DNA of 64,000 bases, from NCBI GenBank assembly GCA_905182985.1, contig CAJJDN010000124.1, positions 1 through 64,000 on the forward strand, read 5' to 3'. Position 1 is the first letter of the stretch; each line of letters begins with the position of its first letter. A model generated the notes under the pieces. It saw only the letters and a program-made list of their open reading frames with translations. It was not told where the DNA came from and ran no database searches. The position numbers were made by a program, and so were the translations under genes. The stretch is from Paramecium sonneborni. Taxonomy: Eukaryota; Ciliophora; Oligohymenophorea; Peniculida; Parameciidae. This document shows, one piece after another, positions 62,184-64,000 of the stretch.

Positions 62184-64000
62184 TCATTATATTTATTAAC
62201 GTATATCCCTTTTGGTATATTCTTCTTTTAGTAAGTCTTATAATTTATCAATTTCTTCTTTTGTAAAAGAGACCTAGGTTTCTTCGCTATCATCTTTTAC
62301 TAATTTCCATTCAAACTGGAGTTTCTTGTCAAATTCATAATTTTCACAAACAATTTGATTTTCAATTGAATCTGCAATGTATTTTTGATTCACTCTTACC
62401 AATTTAAACAAATGCCAATAATAATTCATATCATTTCCAGTTTATAATTTCATATATAATTCTACTTATAATAATTGAGGTGGAGATTAAATAAATGAGT
62501 ATAACAATAAAAGTAATTGTGTTAAAATATTTTTATCTATCCATTATTAATGTTCTATTAGATTCATCAATAATTCTAAAATTTCATCAAAAATATTATC
62601 TGCAATGCAATAACCACATTACTCAAATTAATTTATAATCATTTAATTTTCTTTAAAATAATTTTTCAATTCTATAATTTCTTTTTATAACATAATAAAA
62701 TGAGTAGAGAAAGGTTTTCTCATTTATAAACTAATTAATGAACTATTGCTTGCAGATGTATGTAAAACAACAATCTATTCTTTCATAAACTCATTAACTT
62801 ATTTTAACAAAAATGCTTCATAAATTCTAATTGCCAATGATAGACTAAGTAATTTATTTTAGAGAAATTAAAAAGACATTTTAGTATTTGATATTTTATC
62901 AGATAATTATTTGACTTTATATATTTCTTCAAACATTAAATCCACATAAGCAACAGCTTATTTTTATATTTAATATCCAATATATTTTAATTATTATTCT
63001 TTCAAAACTTCATTTGTACTATCATCTCTTTCATTATTAAATATTTCTTCCTCTTAAATATCTTCACTTTGTTTATGATGTATAATTGGCATAATTTCTG
63101 ATGGATTTTCTTGTAAATCTTGTTTAATACTTTAAATATAATCAGCTATCACTTCTCCTTATAACCAACTATGTTCAAAGAAATCTCTGAAAGTAATTCT
63201 TTTCTTAAAATCTTATTAAAGCATTTGGATTAATAATTCTTTTAATTTAATTGTAATTTAAGAATTATCTGGAAACTATAAATCACCTTTAGTTATTATG
63301 GCAATTAAATCATTTATATTTCCTCCTTTTGGTGGTATAAATGGAGATCTGCCATAAATCATTTAATAAATTATCACACCTACTGACCATACATCACATT
63401 TTTCATTATATTGTTTTCTTTATAATATTTCTGGTGCCATCGTTAATGGAGTTCCACAATAAGAAGTTAAATATTATTAATCTTCTTCCATATATTTGGC
63501 AAATCCAAAATCAGCTAATTTAATCTATGCGTAATTCTTTTCAATACTTGAAAATTCTTAGAAACTAATATATTAGCTAATTTTAAATCTCTATGTACAA
63601 TTCTCAACTTATACATCTATTACAATGCTTATGCTAATTACTAAACTATTCTTCTAACCTCTTCTTCTGGTAATTTACCATTTGGAGAGTACTTTCTAAT
63701 TCTTAACTATCACTAAATTACCTAATATATGCATCTAAATCCCCATTTTCACAATATTCAAATACTAAATAGTAATGATTCTAAGTTCTTTTAAAGTCTA
63801 TTAATTTTATAATATTAGGATGATCCAATTATCTTAAAATCTCTATCTCTTTTTCAATCATTGACATACTCTCATTTCTTACATTTTACTTTGATATCAT
63901 TTTTATAGCCACATCTTCTTATCTTCCGTCCATCTTTCCTCTAAACACTCTTGCAAATGAACCTATTTACTCTTTAAATAATACCTTAACCAATCTCTCT
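62184..64000 (-). CDS. ULK/ATG1-like Ser/Thr protein kinase, 5' end cut by window
   Basis: The gene runs off the right edge; TGA 62184-62186. Introns 63963-63984, 63696-63721 and 63525-63547. Kinase motifs in order: IGQGSFARVFRG (Gly loop), VAIKMISK (Lys), EKEIEILRQLDHPNIIKL, LVFEYCENGDLDAYI, VHRDLKLANILV (catalytic loop), IKLADFGFAKYM (DFG), SYCGTPLTMAPEIL (APE), [20 protein letters not shown] and FFEHSWLQGE. The catalytic domain appears complete except for the first residues. The long helical C-terminal region of about 330 residues has no known motif but matches the two-part layout of ULK/ATG1-type kinases. An autophagy role is plausible but unproven; many Paramecium kinases share this style. 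Confidence 0.88.

Noticed and set aside
1..64000. Bacterial-type features (operons, CRISPR, insertion sequences, phage) and tRNA/rRNA genes
   Set aside because: Nothing in the window supports them; genetic code, introns and protein families are eukaryotic, and I found no clover-leaf or rRNA sequence.

Overview
The window is macronuclear-type DNA of a ciliate, almost certainly Paramecium. It is extremely AT-rich. Long, recognisable protein frames stay open only if TAA and TAG are read as glutamine, and every convincing gene ends in TGA. Genes are cut by tiny GT...AG introns of about 20-34 nt. Reading with the standard code therefore hides nearly every gene, and I re-read both strands with TGA as the only stop.

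There are two very different halves. From 1 to about 34 kb coding is sparse. A few apparently intact genes occur: a TPR protein at 2450, a MORN-like repeat protein at 16955-19145, a MORN protein at 23955, a WD40 protein at 27337-28368 and a Myb protein at 30378. They sit among long stretches holding decayed relics of familiar Paramecium families: zinc-finger/WD40 proteins, an IFT88-like TPR protein, a Rab GTPase and several unidentified frames. There is also a 729-bp sequencing gap (14709-15437). From about 34 kb to the right edge the DNA is a normal compact macronuclear chromosome with intergenic gaps often of only 10-120 bp.

The dense half encodes, in order: zinc-finger/WD40 protein, second MORN-like repeat protein, single-pass membrane protein, FAM13-domain protein, RBR E3 ligase, dual-specificity phosphatase, mitochondrial ADP/ATP carrier, UDP-sugar pyrophosphorylase, KH-domain RNA-binding protein, an SDGxGRD-motif protein, an orphan, centrin, an SFT2-type Golgi membrane protein, a probable secreted protein, a membrane-anchored MORN protein, copine, a small orphan, a coiled-coil protein and a ULK-like kinase that runs off the right edge. 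These are housekeeping, cytoskeletal and membrane functions with no operon logic. Neighbours are packed by compaction, not by pathway.

Three segments of 1.12-1.16 kb (19817-22135, 43672-45908, 51654-53928) each occur twice, back to back, as direct repeats separated by exactly one n. They look identical and are best read as unmerged contig overlaps, so about 3.4 kb of the window is probably artificial.

The most interesting biology is exon-level repeat growth. In the TPR gene each repeat is its own exon of 102-105 nt with introns at the same codon phase. In the two MORN-like genes an intron sits at the same codon of each repeat (two introns per repeat in the second gene).
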